Source: Rhizophlyctis rosea (Eukaryota > Chytridiomycota > Chytridiomycetes > Rhizophlyctidales > Rhizophlyctidaceae). Taken from it: a DNA stretch of 64,000 bases. The notes beneath the pieces are model-generated. The model saw only the letters and a list, made by a program, of their open reading frames with translations, was not told the DNA's origin and did no database searches. The stretch covers positions 113,669 through 177,668 of the forward strand of contig JADGJC010000054.1 in the NCBI GenBank assembly GCA_027596075.1. The letters run 5' to 3'. The translations under genes and the position numbers were made by a program. Positions 1 through 11,891 of this stretch are shown here, in pieces (position 1 is the first letter of the stretch; each line of letters begins with the position of its first letter).

Positions 1-427
1 ATGACGGGATTGCCCTCCCTCTTCCAAAGCGAAAAAAATGAACCGGCGATGCGGCGACTCCATCGCTGGCGATATCGGGTACAAAACATTTGCCTCACCA
101 CCAAACTCAGAACAAAGTTTCCAGCGCTCACCACATTTCTGCGCGACAACATGCCAATACTTGGCAACAGATCGCATTCAAATCGCAAAAGAAGAGCAAA
201 AAAGTTCTCGAGTGCGCTGAAAGATGCAAGAACGACCAGAGTTGTCTCCAGACACGCAAGCTGCGCCTATCTACTAAAATCTATATGGATTACAAAATAC
301 GTATGGACTTGTTCATCTAACGCTAGCATGAATCTTAACCTAACTAACAAGCTACATATCGAAAAATCATACTCTAAAGGGCAGTCATAGATCAAAAAAT
401 AAACGTATTGGTGTATTAGAAGGTGTA
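1..427. other. no gene recognised (window start)
   Basis: Open frames here are short, overlap in several phases and show no protein-like composition. The stretch lies just downstream of the phosphoesterase stop on the opposite strand, so part of it is probably that gene's 3' untranslated region. Confidence 0.5.
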
Positions 428-2070
428 TTAGAAGGTAGCGGGAGCAGGCAGCGTCTTCGGCGTATCTCTCTTCTTATCGCTAATCAAATGCTCGAAGGTG
501 CTGACCCATTCCGTGCGGGGAGTCGTGTCGGTGAGGTCGAACAACTTGGAGATGGTAGCGATGATGGAGCAGTGGGAGTATACGCCGCTCTTGTTTGGCC
601 CAGTTTGTTCGAGTTTACCCTTCTCGACCCAGGGAGAGATGAGGAGGGTAGGAACGCGGACGCCGAGACGGGTGAAGTCAAATGTTATGAGTTTGCCGTC
701 TGGGGCCTGTTTGTGTGTTATTTAGGAGGGCGGGGTTAGTAGGCGAAAATGAGCAAAAAAAAAATGGGCGGGAAACGGCGAGGCACAGCAGTAGACATAC
801 GTTCTCGGTGTACGTCAACGCATCGCCAGCAGGCACATTTACAGGTGGGGAGACGTGGTCAGCAAAACCACCGTGCTCATCGAAGGTCAACACAAAGAGT
901 GTCTCCTCCCATTGCGGCGAGCTTCTCAAAGCCTCATAAACAGACTTAACGAAACCCTCACCAACATGGATAGGGCTAGGCGGATGGAACGAATCAAACG
1001 AGCAGCACTCCGGGTTCAACCAAGTAAATTGCGGCAACGTCCCCTTCTTAGCATTATCAAAGAAGTTCTTTATAGGTTGCACGCGCGCAAGACGAGCAGG
1101 ATCGGAAACGGTCCAATTGTAGAAGATGGCGTCGGGGTTGAAACCTGGGTATGTGGTGTTGGGGGCTTTGTAACCCGTTGGGGAAGTGGTAGAGTTGGAG
1201 TAGTTGATCCAGGAGATGCCGCGCTCGGAAAGGGCTTGGAAGATTGAGCGTTGGGGGAGGCCGCCCCAGTTAAAGCCGGCGTCGTTTTTGCCGTGGCCGT
1301 GGGAGGTGCCGGAGGTTAGGTAGGCGCGGTTGGGGTTTGTTGGGCCGGGAACTGTTGGTAAGAAAAAAGATGAGTAGGAAATTGTGTTTGGCGAATTATG
1401 CCTAAGTATGTTGCCGCATCATTCGGTAAAGCACCGTTGATGCTCACCATCGGCGAACCATCTGTCGAAGAGCACATAATTTTGAGCCAGGGCCGTGAAC
1501 ACTGGGATGTCGCTTTGCGTGTAGTAGTTGAAGGCCTCAGCGGCACGGGTGACGTTGGTAGTCTTGTGAGCGACTTCTTGCTCGTAAAGGAACCCATTCA
1601 TGTTGGGCTTCTGAGCGCCGCTCTTGACAGCGGCTTCGTCCGGGTGCCATGTGCTGTGAATGCAAAAAAAAGTGAGTGCGCTGACCTGATGACCGTCTTA
1701 TTTGCGTGTGGACGCTTTGGACGCACCTGAACAACTGCATGTTGATACCAGCAATACCGTGGTTGGGATCATCGCTATCAACGTCCGAACCAACGTTCGG
1801 CCCAGCACATGCCAAAAGGCTGTTAGGCACAGTGACATTGACGGGATTGCAGAATTTCAAGTTAGTCTTGGCTTCGGCATTGGCCAAGGAGTCGATGTTG
1901 GAGTCGTAGGTCAATCCGCCGAAGAAGTTGTCGAAGGAGCGGTTCTCTTGGACGAGGACGACAACGTTCTTGATGTGCTTCTTCAATGGAGAGCTGGGGA
2001 GGATGGGAAGAGGAGGGGCTGCGAGAGCCGCGCTGGCCGTGAAGAGGAGGGCGAGGGCTGTGACGCGCAT
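428..2070 (-). CDS. secreted phosphoesterase (PF04185 family, phospholipase C / acid phosphatase-like)
   Basis: Four exons, 2070-1727, 1653-1448, 1351-801 and 706-428, keep phase throughout and give 459 residues. Residues 1-18 form a hydrophobic signal peptide ending in an ALAA cleavage context, so the enzyme should enter the secretory pathway. The family signature ENRSFDNFFG follows at residues 42-51; a second metal/catalytic block, DEHGGFADH, lies at about 341-349. Both are typical of the phosphoesterase family that includes bacterial phosphatidylcholine phospholipase C and fungal acid phosphatases. The substrate (phospholipid or phosphate monoester) cannot be told from sequence. Introns are 73, 96 and 94 nt. 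The start is the ATG that opens the signal peptide, about 80 bases below a TATA box. The gene stands alone, with a long gene-poor island upstream. Confidence 0.9.
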
Positions 2071-2150
2071 GGTTGAGGTTTGGCTTGGAGAATGAGGTTC
2101 TGGGATGGGCAAGGGGCTCCAGGGGATAACAGGCACTGTTTGGAGTGTGC

Positions 2151-2160
2151 TTTTTTATAG
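2151..2160 (-). promoter_or_regulatory. TATA box of the phosphoesterase gene
   Basis: Read on the minus strand the site is CTATAAAAAA. It sits about 80 bases upstream of the ATG at 2070, a usual place for a fungal TATA element. Confidence 0.55.
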
Positions 2161-5100
2161 CTTTGCGCTTCTACCCATGGGATTGCTCGTGAGTTGGGCG
2201 CGTTGCCTTTGCTGCTTATGGGATTTCTTTTTTGCTGCGCATGTACTGTCGGGCACGCATGTGCGGGTTTCGCGGAGGGACGAAGCATCCCAAAGCCCAT
2301 CTTGATTGATAAACATCGCTCCGAGTGTTCCATGGGAGCAGTTTATACTTGCGTTGTGGTTCTGTGGAAACGTAGATGCATATGGCGATGATGTCCAGTC
2401 GGCTCACTATTCTACCGTTTCCTGCCCAACACGTCAAGGTCCCTGAAAACGAAATCGGAGGACCTGGAGCGTGTTTGTTCTTTGGTGGCACAGTTTAGTA
2501 CAGACACTCGAGCTCTTCCAACCAAATGCCTCACCTCCACCAACGTGTGCACCAAGTTTGCAACGTTGCAACCGCGCACACTTATCGTATGCCCTTGCTG
2601 GGATATATGCGATCCACCACCCATTCCTCCGCACGGTGTCCTGAAGCACGCGCGGAATTTTCTCTTTTCCATGGATGGAATGTCGATCTTACCATGGAAG
2701 CCTCGGTCTTGGTCGATGTTCGTTGTGGTCCAGGGGGTTGGGATGATAGAGACACATCATGGGCTGCCGTCATTTATGCGATATGTGGTAAGGTAGGTGA
2801 GCTCCATATCTGGACTGCAGATATCTGATGGATGCACGGCGTTGTGGCTCCAGAAAAGTGACTGTGTGGGCCTTCTTTTGACATGCAACTCATGTCACTC
2901 TGCATCACGTCAAGCCACGAGCAGGGAGGGTTCGGAGAAGACGGAGGCCTTCAATGACAGGAGTGACAGCAAGCTGCAGAATTTGGAGGTGAACCTCAGT
3001 GTACAAGCGTGCTGCAAGCAGTCGTCGATGGTTTTTTTTTTTTCACAACTGTCGCACATTCGCCATTTCTTTCGTCCAAGTGAAACAAAAAGAGAACAAA
3101 GATAGGGAAGAAGAAAGCGCTGTGATACTCTGATACAGTCCATGAATAGCAATGCACTTGTGATTCCCCGCCCATGTCCTGAGACAAAGCCGCATAGAAA
3201 CCAAGTTGCACTAGTTGAACAAGTACACCAACGAGGTATGGAAGTGAATCGAAGGGCCCCACACTGTGACGAGTTACAGATTAACTTCTGAGATGGTGTT
3301 CATATGGCCCACTTGTTTTGGTATCGATCGCGCGTTGCAATGGAGTCTGTGCCTTCACGGGCTCAGACGCTCTATCCACTCCGCTTGTAATTAGCCAGCA
3401 GATGGATGTGGCCTTGACCACAACATTCTTTTTGGTATCCCGATGCGTGTATGTGCCGCGGTCGCGCACCACGCACGATTCAAAAGCTGCACCGAATATT
3501 CCAGCGAGCAATCAAAGTTGTTTGGGGAAAGCCCACATTGAATGCTACAGTACTTGTAATTGCACCATTCAGTCCCATCCTCAGTCATGGCGTTTACTTT
3601 TTGCTCAATTTTTCATGAGACGTTCAAGTTCTTCCAAACAAATCAACGGGCTGCCGTTGATGTGTGCAATGCATTCTTTGCATACATGTGAATGATGTCA
3701 GCGACTGCAGGCAAAATGTATGCGAGAGAACGTCATTACCAGTCTCACTTCCCGCTGGTAGTGTAATTGGTGTTGGTGACATGTTCGTCCGTTGCATGAG
3801 CTTCAATTAATGTCCAGAAAGCTTTTGGGTCGCACGTCTGATATGGACGAAAATTGTTGATTAGAGAAGATTGCGAGGGAGAATTGGTTTGGTGATCTAC
3901 GGGTTTCCGATTTGAGACTGGTGAGTTCTTATGCCGTCGCAAGTGGGAGATCTGAGGCAGGCACGATGAGGGGCGTTCTCCTCATTCTTTTCCTTCTCGA
4001 TGTTGAAGGTCGGCGCTTCCTCTTATTGATGTTGAAGATCAGTCTTGCATTCATGCTAATCATAGCTCGGGTCCGCATCCGTCTTCAGGAAAAGAGATGA
4101 TCCATTGATATGCTCCGCCCGATGTTACCCACACAAAAACGGGATAGTGTTTGCTTCAGTGGGATGGACGGCATCTTGCCTTCCTGAAGCACAAACGTGT
4201 CTTGAAGACCCCATCTTTGTGCTTGATGCAGAAGCGCCATGGCTTGGGTTCTAACACCGTGAGCCTATGTGCAAGAGCATGGTACCCACAAGACGATGGT
4301 GGTGAACTGGGCGTACTCTGACATGAAGGTTTGACGGCATCATAGCCGGGGTAAGTTGAACACTTGGACAGCACCATGTAAGTAGGCTGATTTGATTACG
4401 AATTCCCTTTCTTGGGGGGTTTTGAAAATTCATTCCTGGATCCATGGGTACATGCATGCTCGTTGCAATCCGTTTCGCCGGGCTAGCAAGAAGCAAGCTT
4501 CGAGCTCAAAACGGAAAACGCAATGCCATGATTGAAGTGATTCGCATCCTGACTTCCGAACGCAGAAGCGTGTCCAAGGACCCCGGCGTGATGACTGAAG
4601 CGCTAAAGCTTGAGTGCTAACAGATGACCCCAAATGAGACATACACTACGCAAAAAGTCGAAAACGAAACATACGAACAGCTATCTGAAAGATCCCGACG
4701 CAGAAGAAAGATCCCGACGCAGGATGGTCAGGATTGTCGGATTTTGACTCGGACAATCCGGTTTCTGTGTCCCCTCCACAGTTGGAACCCCGCATATTAT
4801 TAAGTCATCCGGGCACTTCTGTGGTCTGTTAGCATTTTTTGCCTTGGAGATGGTTACAGTGCATTTTCTGCGCATCTTCGATGCACTTGCGATATGCTCA
4901 TGCCCTATGCACATCCTGAAAGGATATATTGAGCACTGTTTGTTCTTGACTTGCTCTTTTTCTGCGGAATGTGCGAGACAAGCCTGAGGTGTGGTTAGGC
5001 CTTTCTCGCTTGCCCCAAATAGCACAACCATGAAATTCATACTAGCTACTTCTCATTATGCCATTCTGTCCATTTCCATATGGCTCTCAGCAAAAACGGT

Positions 5101-6479
5101 GAAATATATGTGGGCACGGGAATGTTAGCTGCGCTAGGGGCCGCTTGTTTGCCGTCATCTCCTTGATACGATATACTGAGTTTGGAAACCAGCACCGTGG
5201 ACACAACTCCTCCGCATCTTAATATTCAGCAAAAAGATAACCTCGAAATCTCCTCATCCCCATGTTGGACGAGTAAGTCCCAATGTCATTCGTATTCTAT
5301 CTCGTAGTTCCACATGAGTCGGAATCTCTTGGTCAACATAGTATGACCAAGGGTGCTGCGAAAAAGAGACCATGTCGACCTGAACGAAGTGGAAGAAATC
5401 GCGCGCTGATCCCTCTATTTCCAATTCCTTTGCTTCGAATATTCATACTTGAAGTATTGGGCAATAACCCTTACGTACCGACACCCAAATCTGCATGACA
5501 AGACGGAAAAAGCAATGTCAAACAATCCGTGGTTCGTAGGATGCGCGTAGAAAAGCGTGGAATTTCCATCTTTTGCTGCGTGCAAGGTTCAAGTTGTAAC
5601 ATCATTTTGGTTCCCAAATCTTTGGCGGCCACAGACCTGACGGGTCTTCGTGCCATCTGATTGGCATGAAGGGAATTTACTGATATCTTGAAAAGATGAG
5701 AGACCAACAATCGTACACCTGTGTGTTCGCATTCCGACCAGGAGTCCTGGTGCATCACCCCAACTACCCCATGCATGTAATAGTAATACCCACGTCTCCT
5801 ATTGCGATGTATGCTCTACACATTTTTTGTTTTCTAGGATTGCATTCCCCCTGAGCATTTGTGATAGGTCCTTGATGCATCGCTCTGTCCTCGTACTCCG
5901 ACCTATTCCCAGTTGTTTTTTGCTCAGCAATTCAATCGTTTGCGTCACCCGAGTTATGATCGGAGGGAAGTTTAGTGAATGTAAGGAACCCGAGGGAAAA
6001 GCGAAGAACCTGTCCGTGAGCCAGCAAGTTTGCTTACCTATTCGGCCTGAGTTGCGTCGCTGTATTTTTACGCCGACAGCCAGGGAGCTGATCGAATTTG
6101 GGATCGCAACATGTGGGCTTAGATGGTGTCTGCAGTTTATGGAATTTTGAAAAAAAGACCGCAGGTTAGATGCCGGCCAACTCATGTAGGAGGAAGGTAA
6201 TGTGTATGTTATGTCCCACTTTTGCGTATGCCGATTTGTATCGACGCCCATTTCGAATGATCATATTTATCATACCAATACCAGTGAACCAGGTACCCAT
6301 TTGTAACCGGAAAAAATGCAAGCAAACAAGAGACCTCACATCGGCAACAGATCGATGGATCTTCCGCCGCAACAACACAACAGTCCTCAAACCCACACCC
6401 AATTGCCACAATGCTGCATCCACACCAAGCATCATGACACCTTCTCTCACAAAGCCGTAGAATGGACGCAACCTCCGAG

Positions 6480-6760
6480 AAGGAAAACAAAGTCGACCAG
6501 AATTCACCAGTTTCACCCAAGTATCCCAAAAGACGACGACTTTCCGTCCCCAATGATGTCAGATTTTTCAGATTAAACCAAAGACAAAACAAGACATGGA
6601 TAGTATACATTTCAGAGAGGCATGGTCATGTGCTGTCGAAACTATACATAAAGTGAGGAGGGAAAGAAAACCAAGGGTACATCAAACTTCCCGACGCCAG
6701 GGTGTAGACGGGTCAATCGTAAATGCACAGCAAGCGGCGATGTGACGGAAGATCGTGCCA
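6480..6760. repeat. eroded direct repeat, copy 1 (of 8970-9260)
   Basis: Shared islands in the same order include TATCAGATTTT-like, TAGTATACAT, GCATGGTCATGTGCT, TCGAAACTATACA and TCAATCGTA blocks, separated by diverged bases. The pair looks like an old segmental duplication of the region 3' of the zinc-finger gene, now about two thirds identical by eye. Confidence 0.55.
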
Positions 6761-8969
6761 GTGAAGATTTCACACTGAGACCATATACAGATATGAATAC
6801 ACATTCATTTCTTCATCGTCGCCGGCAGATTTGACACGAACTCGCTATGACACGGGTACTGATGGGTGTTCCTATCGTGCCATGGTCTAACTTTAGTCAA
6901 TTCGCAACCGCTGTGGGTTGGTGCCCCCTTTTCCTTGGTGCATCTTACCGAAGTGTATGATTCGTTTACGGCGGAGTCCCTGAGTCCCTTCACTTGCTGT
7001 ATTACCTAGGAAAACCAGACGGATGTCTTTTTCGCAAGCGCTTTTGTCTTTAAGTCTGGAAACTCATGTCCAGAGGCACCATCCATGTTCTGAGCATGAC
7101 AACTCATTGTCAGTATGAGTTCAGCGATGGAATGTTGAAAAGATTCGGTCAATGAGCCTCTTGGTGCAGTAGGATACGAAGGCAGGTTGCGTCCGTTTGA
7201 TGCGAAGGGGACAACTATGGACAAGGCAGACCTCATGCGCAAAGAGCCAAAAAAAAAACACTATGTATGGGTCCGAGATGCTCGCATCCCACCTTCTATG
7301 TAGCAGGAGGAATGGTTTTATGGCACTATGGCCAAATGGTCGCAAATCAGAAGACTGGTAGACATAGACCGCCTGTGACTGGCGACTAACGTGGATGGAC
7401 ACACTCAAACCGTTATCGTCAATCTCTCGTATCGATGATATGTTTTTGCAATTCACAAATTGGCAGCTGTTGAAGGACTTTGAAGCGCCCTCGGCCCACA
7501 TCAACTTGACCGCGGCTTTAGGGACATATTGTTACTTGTTAGTGTTGTTCAGTACCAAGCAAAAATGAAGCACGCGAGGCAGGAAAAAATTGTGCGGAAT
7601 GCGATTGGGACGACACATTGATCATACCTTAGATTGCCGCTTCGTCTGAGCGAGGATGGGGGCTGGGACTGCCCGTTGGCGCTTTTTGTACTCCTCAACA
7701 GAGCACAGCTCAACATATCCAATTCTTTCGGAACTACTCCATGTTCGGTTACATGAAACGGAGAACAATGCCCCACCGCACAGTGAAACCATTGCTCCCG
7801 GAGGAATCAAGGCGGAAGAAAAAGAAAGTGGGGTAAGCATTACAGGTGGACTAGTTGGACTTCGTGCTGGATGTTTACGAACCCGTCTAGGACATCTTTG
7901 ATTCTTTGTGAACCTGGGATACTATACAGTAGGTAACTCTTGCCGACCTGTTGACCATCTAGATGACAGTCAGTCCAATTTTGACGCAGTGCCTCCCTTT
8001 TCTCGAGCGCGGTGCGGATGTTTGAGTCGAGAATTGGACAGTTTGGACTTTTCAGGTTTTGAGGAAGGGCCAGGTGGGTGTTCAAGGTGTGGTAATTCAG
8101 AAGGCAAGGGTTCAAGGTCCTTTGGGCCGGGGCATTGAGGGACTTCCTTTTTGTTCTTTGGCATTTCATTGTTCCCTTTTTGGCATGTCTGAATATACTG
8201 ACTACTGCGCTTACTTCTCCAATACAAAGTGTCGGACGAATCGATTTTTGGTAGGAAAAGGTGAATTTTTTTTTCTTTTTCCTTCTCATTTGCGATCTTC
8301 TAGCCTTGCTCATTGTTTCTCGATTCAACCTTTCTGAGATTTCTTTTTGTACTCTGCTTGAGTTATCATATCCGAGTGGGAGGTTGGAAAACATTCCCTC
8401 GATTGGGGGCTGTGTGTGTCTTTGAGTTGAATGGTAATCCACACTGTGCATTCCTTTGACTCCTTTGTTCTCACTCCTCCTTTTTTTCATTTTTTTCATT
8501 GGGGGGATGGGGGTGTATGCGGTGTGGGTGAGCTGAGTTCACACATAATTCGAAAGATTTTTCTTGTGCTCCGCCGGAAGTCAAATACCTAGGTCGGGTG
8601 GCACGATGACCGCCTGTTGCTATATGTAGTTTCTCTTTTCTTCATGATGTCGAAAGGGTCGGTGAATCTCGTATCCTCCGCCACATGCTCTATGCATTGA
8701 CGCCTGCCGAAATACGCCATTGAGAAAGTCCACTGTTCGACAATTCTTCCATGTTGCTAAATCCAAAGTGCAATCAACCTTCCAGCTTTTGGCATCATCC
8801 CAAGCTCCCCAAACCCACAAAAAAAAAAAACGATACAATTTGCCAAGGAAGTATTCCACAAGTCCTGCTCTTGTGGCAATGGAATGTGCATCCTTCGAAA
8901 ATTAAGTGCTGCAGTTGACGCTTAAGGAGCAACACTGATACCTTGCTTTCTAACACACAGGGTGAACAG

Positions 8970-9260
8970 AAAAAAAAAAAAGAAGAAAAAAAAAACTCTA
9001 CACCCCATCTCAAAGTTCCCGAAAAGGCCATTGAATTTTCCTTCCCCAAAGATATCAGATTTTCCGAATTAAACAAAGATGAGACAAAGACACAAGTAGT
9101 ATACATACAAGAGAGAAGCATGGTCATGTGCTATCGAAACTATACAAAAAGTGAGTAGGGGAAAAAAAAATAAGAGACGGGGACCTCCGCAACGGCGGGC
9201 GTGTGGAGTTCAATCGTACACACAGCATGAGTTCGTTGCCCATCAACAAAAACGTGCAAA
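8970..9260. repeat. eroded direct repeat, copy 2 (of 6480-6760)
   Basis: Second copy of the repeat described at 6480. It borders the 3' end of the Crz1-like gene, so it may be that gene's original 3' flank, with the other copy derived from it. No coding potential is seen in either copy. Confidence 0.55.
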
Positions 9261-9313
9261 CCAGCATGTTCAAACTACATATCATCCACACCAAGCACCC
9301 CACCGCCCCCCAC

Positions 9314-11891
9314 CTACCCCTCAAATTTAACCCCCTCCCCCCCTCCCACCCCTCCAAACCCTCCACCACCTTCCTCCACCATCTCCTCCCCCTCCTCCTC
9401 TTCCCCCCCACTAACCCCCCCGCCCCCACTACTCTGCAACAACGCCAACGCAGCTTTCGTCCCCTCATTCCCACCCCCTTCCGCCGTCATGAGTTTCAAC
9501 CGTAACGCACAAGCGGACTCCTTCCCCGGTTCCGCGGATTTCAAGTGTCGACGTAAAGCATCGGAACGCGCAAACCCTTTTTGGCAGGCGGGGCAAACGT
9601 ATGGTTTTAAGCCTCTGTTTTTGGGGAGGAAGGTGGTTAGTGAGGGTTTGCAAGGATATGGAGGAGGGAGTGGAGGGATTGAGAAGATGGCACTTACTCA
9701 TGCAACTTCGCGTGTCTCTTCAAATCATGTTTCCGTGAAAATGTTGCCGAACAGTAGTTGCACACGTACGGTCTTTCGCCCGTGTGTGAGCGGTAGTGCG
9801 ATTTGAGGTTGTATGGTCTGGTGAAGGCTGGAGAAAAAAACATAAACAAAACATAGAGGGTGGGTAAGCGACATAAATCGGCAACAAGCAAAATACAACC
9901 ATGCAAATCTTCATCATCCCCACCCCCCGCCACCACCCCCCCAATGAAAAGTAAAATTCAACATCGAGTGGCAAAAACTCACTTTTCAAACACTCTGGGA
10001 AAGGACACTGATACAACGTCTGGCGATCCGGACCCTTCCGCATCAACATCCGCGGTTTAGGCAGTTCCGGAATGTCGCCTCGCGGTGGAACCGGTACGCC
10101 CTTCGGTACCTGTTGTTGCTGTTGTTGCTGCTGTTGCTGCTGCTGCTGATGCTGCGCCTCCAACTCCAACGTCGTAGCCGGCGAATCCGGCGACGGATAG
10201 CTCGTAAAATGCGGTGAAGGAGGATGACGATACGGATGATGATGAGGTGAAGGAGATCGATGCCGTTGTTGTTGTCGACGCCGTTCCTGCTGTTGTTTTT
10301 TGAGCTGTTCGAGTTGCTGGAGTTGGTTGGCGTAGAGTGCTTGGTCGTATTTTTTGAATTCTTCGAGCATTTGTTCGAGGGTTTTGCCTCCGCCTTGTTG
10401 GGGGAATGCTTGGTCGGGAGGGATGGGTTGGTCCCAGCCGTAGGGGTGTTGGGGGGAAAGTTGTGGGCTGGTGGAGTAGAGGTTGAGCGGGGGGACGGGG
10501 AGGTCTTCGGTTGAGCCCTGGCGGAAGAATTCGTCAATGTCGGTTGAGGAGCTGCCTGCTGGTGGGCCAATGGAGAACTGGGCGGGTTGGCCGAGGCCTT
10601 GTGGGGAGTGAGGCGTAAGGAGGGGAGAGTTGCTCGGTGAAGGAATGGCACGGATCATTGGAGAAGACATCATGATGACATTTGGGAAACTAGAATGAGT
10701 TTTTAGGTCAGTCATCAACGCTCGATGAGAAAGTGGCCTTCCCCTCTCTCCTTCTCCCTGCCCCATCCCTCATCCCTGACCCTCTCCCCCATCGCTCACT
10801 GCCACACCCAAGTCCATTCCCCTCTCGCTTCTCTCCTCACCAAACCACTCATGATCAGTTCACTCATGCGCATTACCAGCCCAACCCATACTGGCGCCTA
10901 CTCCATTTCATGCCTTCGGCATTGCCACGCTAATCGCGTGGCCTCCCAAACCCACCCGGCCTCCCAAACCCACCCGGCCACCCGGCCACCCGCCCCCCTC
11001 TCCCCCCTTCATCTCCCCCCTCCCCGCCGCCCCCACCCAAAATCACCCTGCAAATAACCAATGATAGACTTACCCATGGCCATCAGTGGGAGCAGAAGTG
11101 GACAACAGGCCGTCATCGCTCTGCAAACTTGCGGAATCGTCCAAAGTCAAATCATCCAGTCCAGCACCCAGTGAACCGGTACTTGCACGCCGATCCCTAT
11201 AGAAACTCCTCGTAGGCGGTGCCAAAAATCCACCAGCACCAGCAGCACCACTATTCCACCCATCCTCCGCCAACTTCCTGTCCACCGCCGCACCCAACTC
11301 CGCATCCAAAAGCGACGACGCCGCGTCCGAGTGGTCCGAGTCCTGAGTGAAGACTGATGCCCTGTCGTCTTCTAGTTCTAACGAAACATTTCGGTAAAGT
11401 TGTGTGTCTGCGCTGGTGAATTGGAAATTTGGCATGCCTGGCACACCGAGATTTGCGACGGGGTTTACCATGAGGTTGACGTGGTCGATGGAGACTTCTG
11501 GGATGTCGCCGACGATCATTGTTGAGGCGCCGTCTATGGAGTCTGTGAGGACGACTTGTGGGGGGGATAGGGCTGGGTTGGAGAGGAGTGGGGAGCCGTC
11601 TGATAGAGGCTGTGGAGGGGAGCTCAGAAGCGACTCCAATGAGGGTTCCAAGCCGGGTGGTACCAAGTTTGGTTGGTAGAATTGAGGAACGTATTGCTGC
11701 TGTTGAGTGGCGTCCGGGAAGAGGGTAAAGTCGTTTTGGTAGGAGTAAGTGGCTGAACCTCCAACACCGGGCATGGGGTTCAATGCGTCCAGTTGAGCCG
11801 CGATTTCCTTCTCCATTTGCGCAGCGTCGAAGGTTGAGGTTGCGTCCGGCATCCCATAGTGGGAGTTGTGAGGTATGTGTAGTCCGTCCAT
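9314..11891 (-). CDS. CRZ1: Crz1-like C2H2 zinc-finger transcription factor
   Basis: Four exons, 11891-11074, 10689-9983, 9827-9698 and 9614-9314, give 651 residues. Three consecutive C2H2 fingers lie at about 501-523, 531-551 and 559-577. The third ends in ARSDALRRHLKS, the arrangement found in calcineurin-responsive Crz1 factors. The long N-terminal half is Ser/Pro/Gln-rich and holds a polyglutamine tract (about 450-465) encoded by mixed CAG/CAA. Candidate calcineurin docking sites are PEVSID (131-136, PxIxIT type) and LPVP (336-339, LxVP type). Expected role: nuclear activator of calcium and cell-wall stress genes after calcineurin dephosphorylation. Intron 1 is 384 nt, unusually long here, and holds a short direct repeat of CCTCCCAAACCCACCCGG. 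The C-terminus is Gly/Glu-rich low complexity. Finger order makes the family assignment good; orthology is inferred. Confidence 0.85.

Larger units (their letters stand above)
2161..9313. other. gene-poor island with an eroded internal duplication
   Basis: About 7.1 kb without a convincing gene. Short frames on both strands are basic, compositionally random and not joined by good splice sites. The clearest structure is a degraded direct duplication: roughly 6480-6760 resembles roughly 8970-9260, the second copy lying just downstream of the Crz1-like stop. A short near-perfect tandem pair of an 18-base unit lies at about 4687-4722. A-rich tracts occur at 8820-8830 and 8969-8997. Confidence 0.5.

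Noticed and set aside
4681..5040. 119-codon minus-strand frame
   Set aside because: It has an ATG but ends in the duplicated 18-base unit, and its composition is random; no support for expression.
7840..8499. 219-codon minus-strand frame in the first island
   Set aside because: It opens with ATG, but the first half is lysine-rich low complexity from A/T runs and nothing in it is recognisable; no splice sites or promoter support it. It could be a dead gene; I would not annotate it.
10043..10651. 202-codon minus-strand frame rich in Ser, Asn and Arg
   Set aside because: It is a shadow of exon 2 of the Crz1-like gene in another phase, produced by the CAG-rich sequence.
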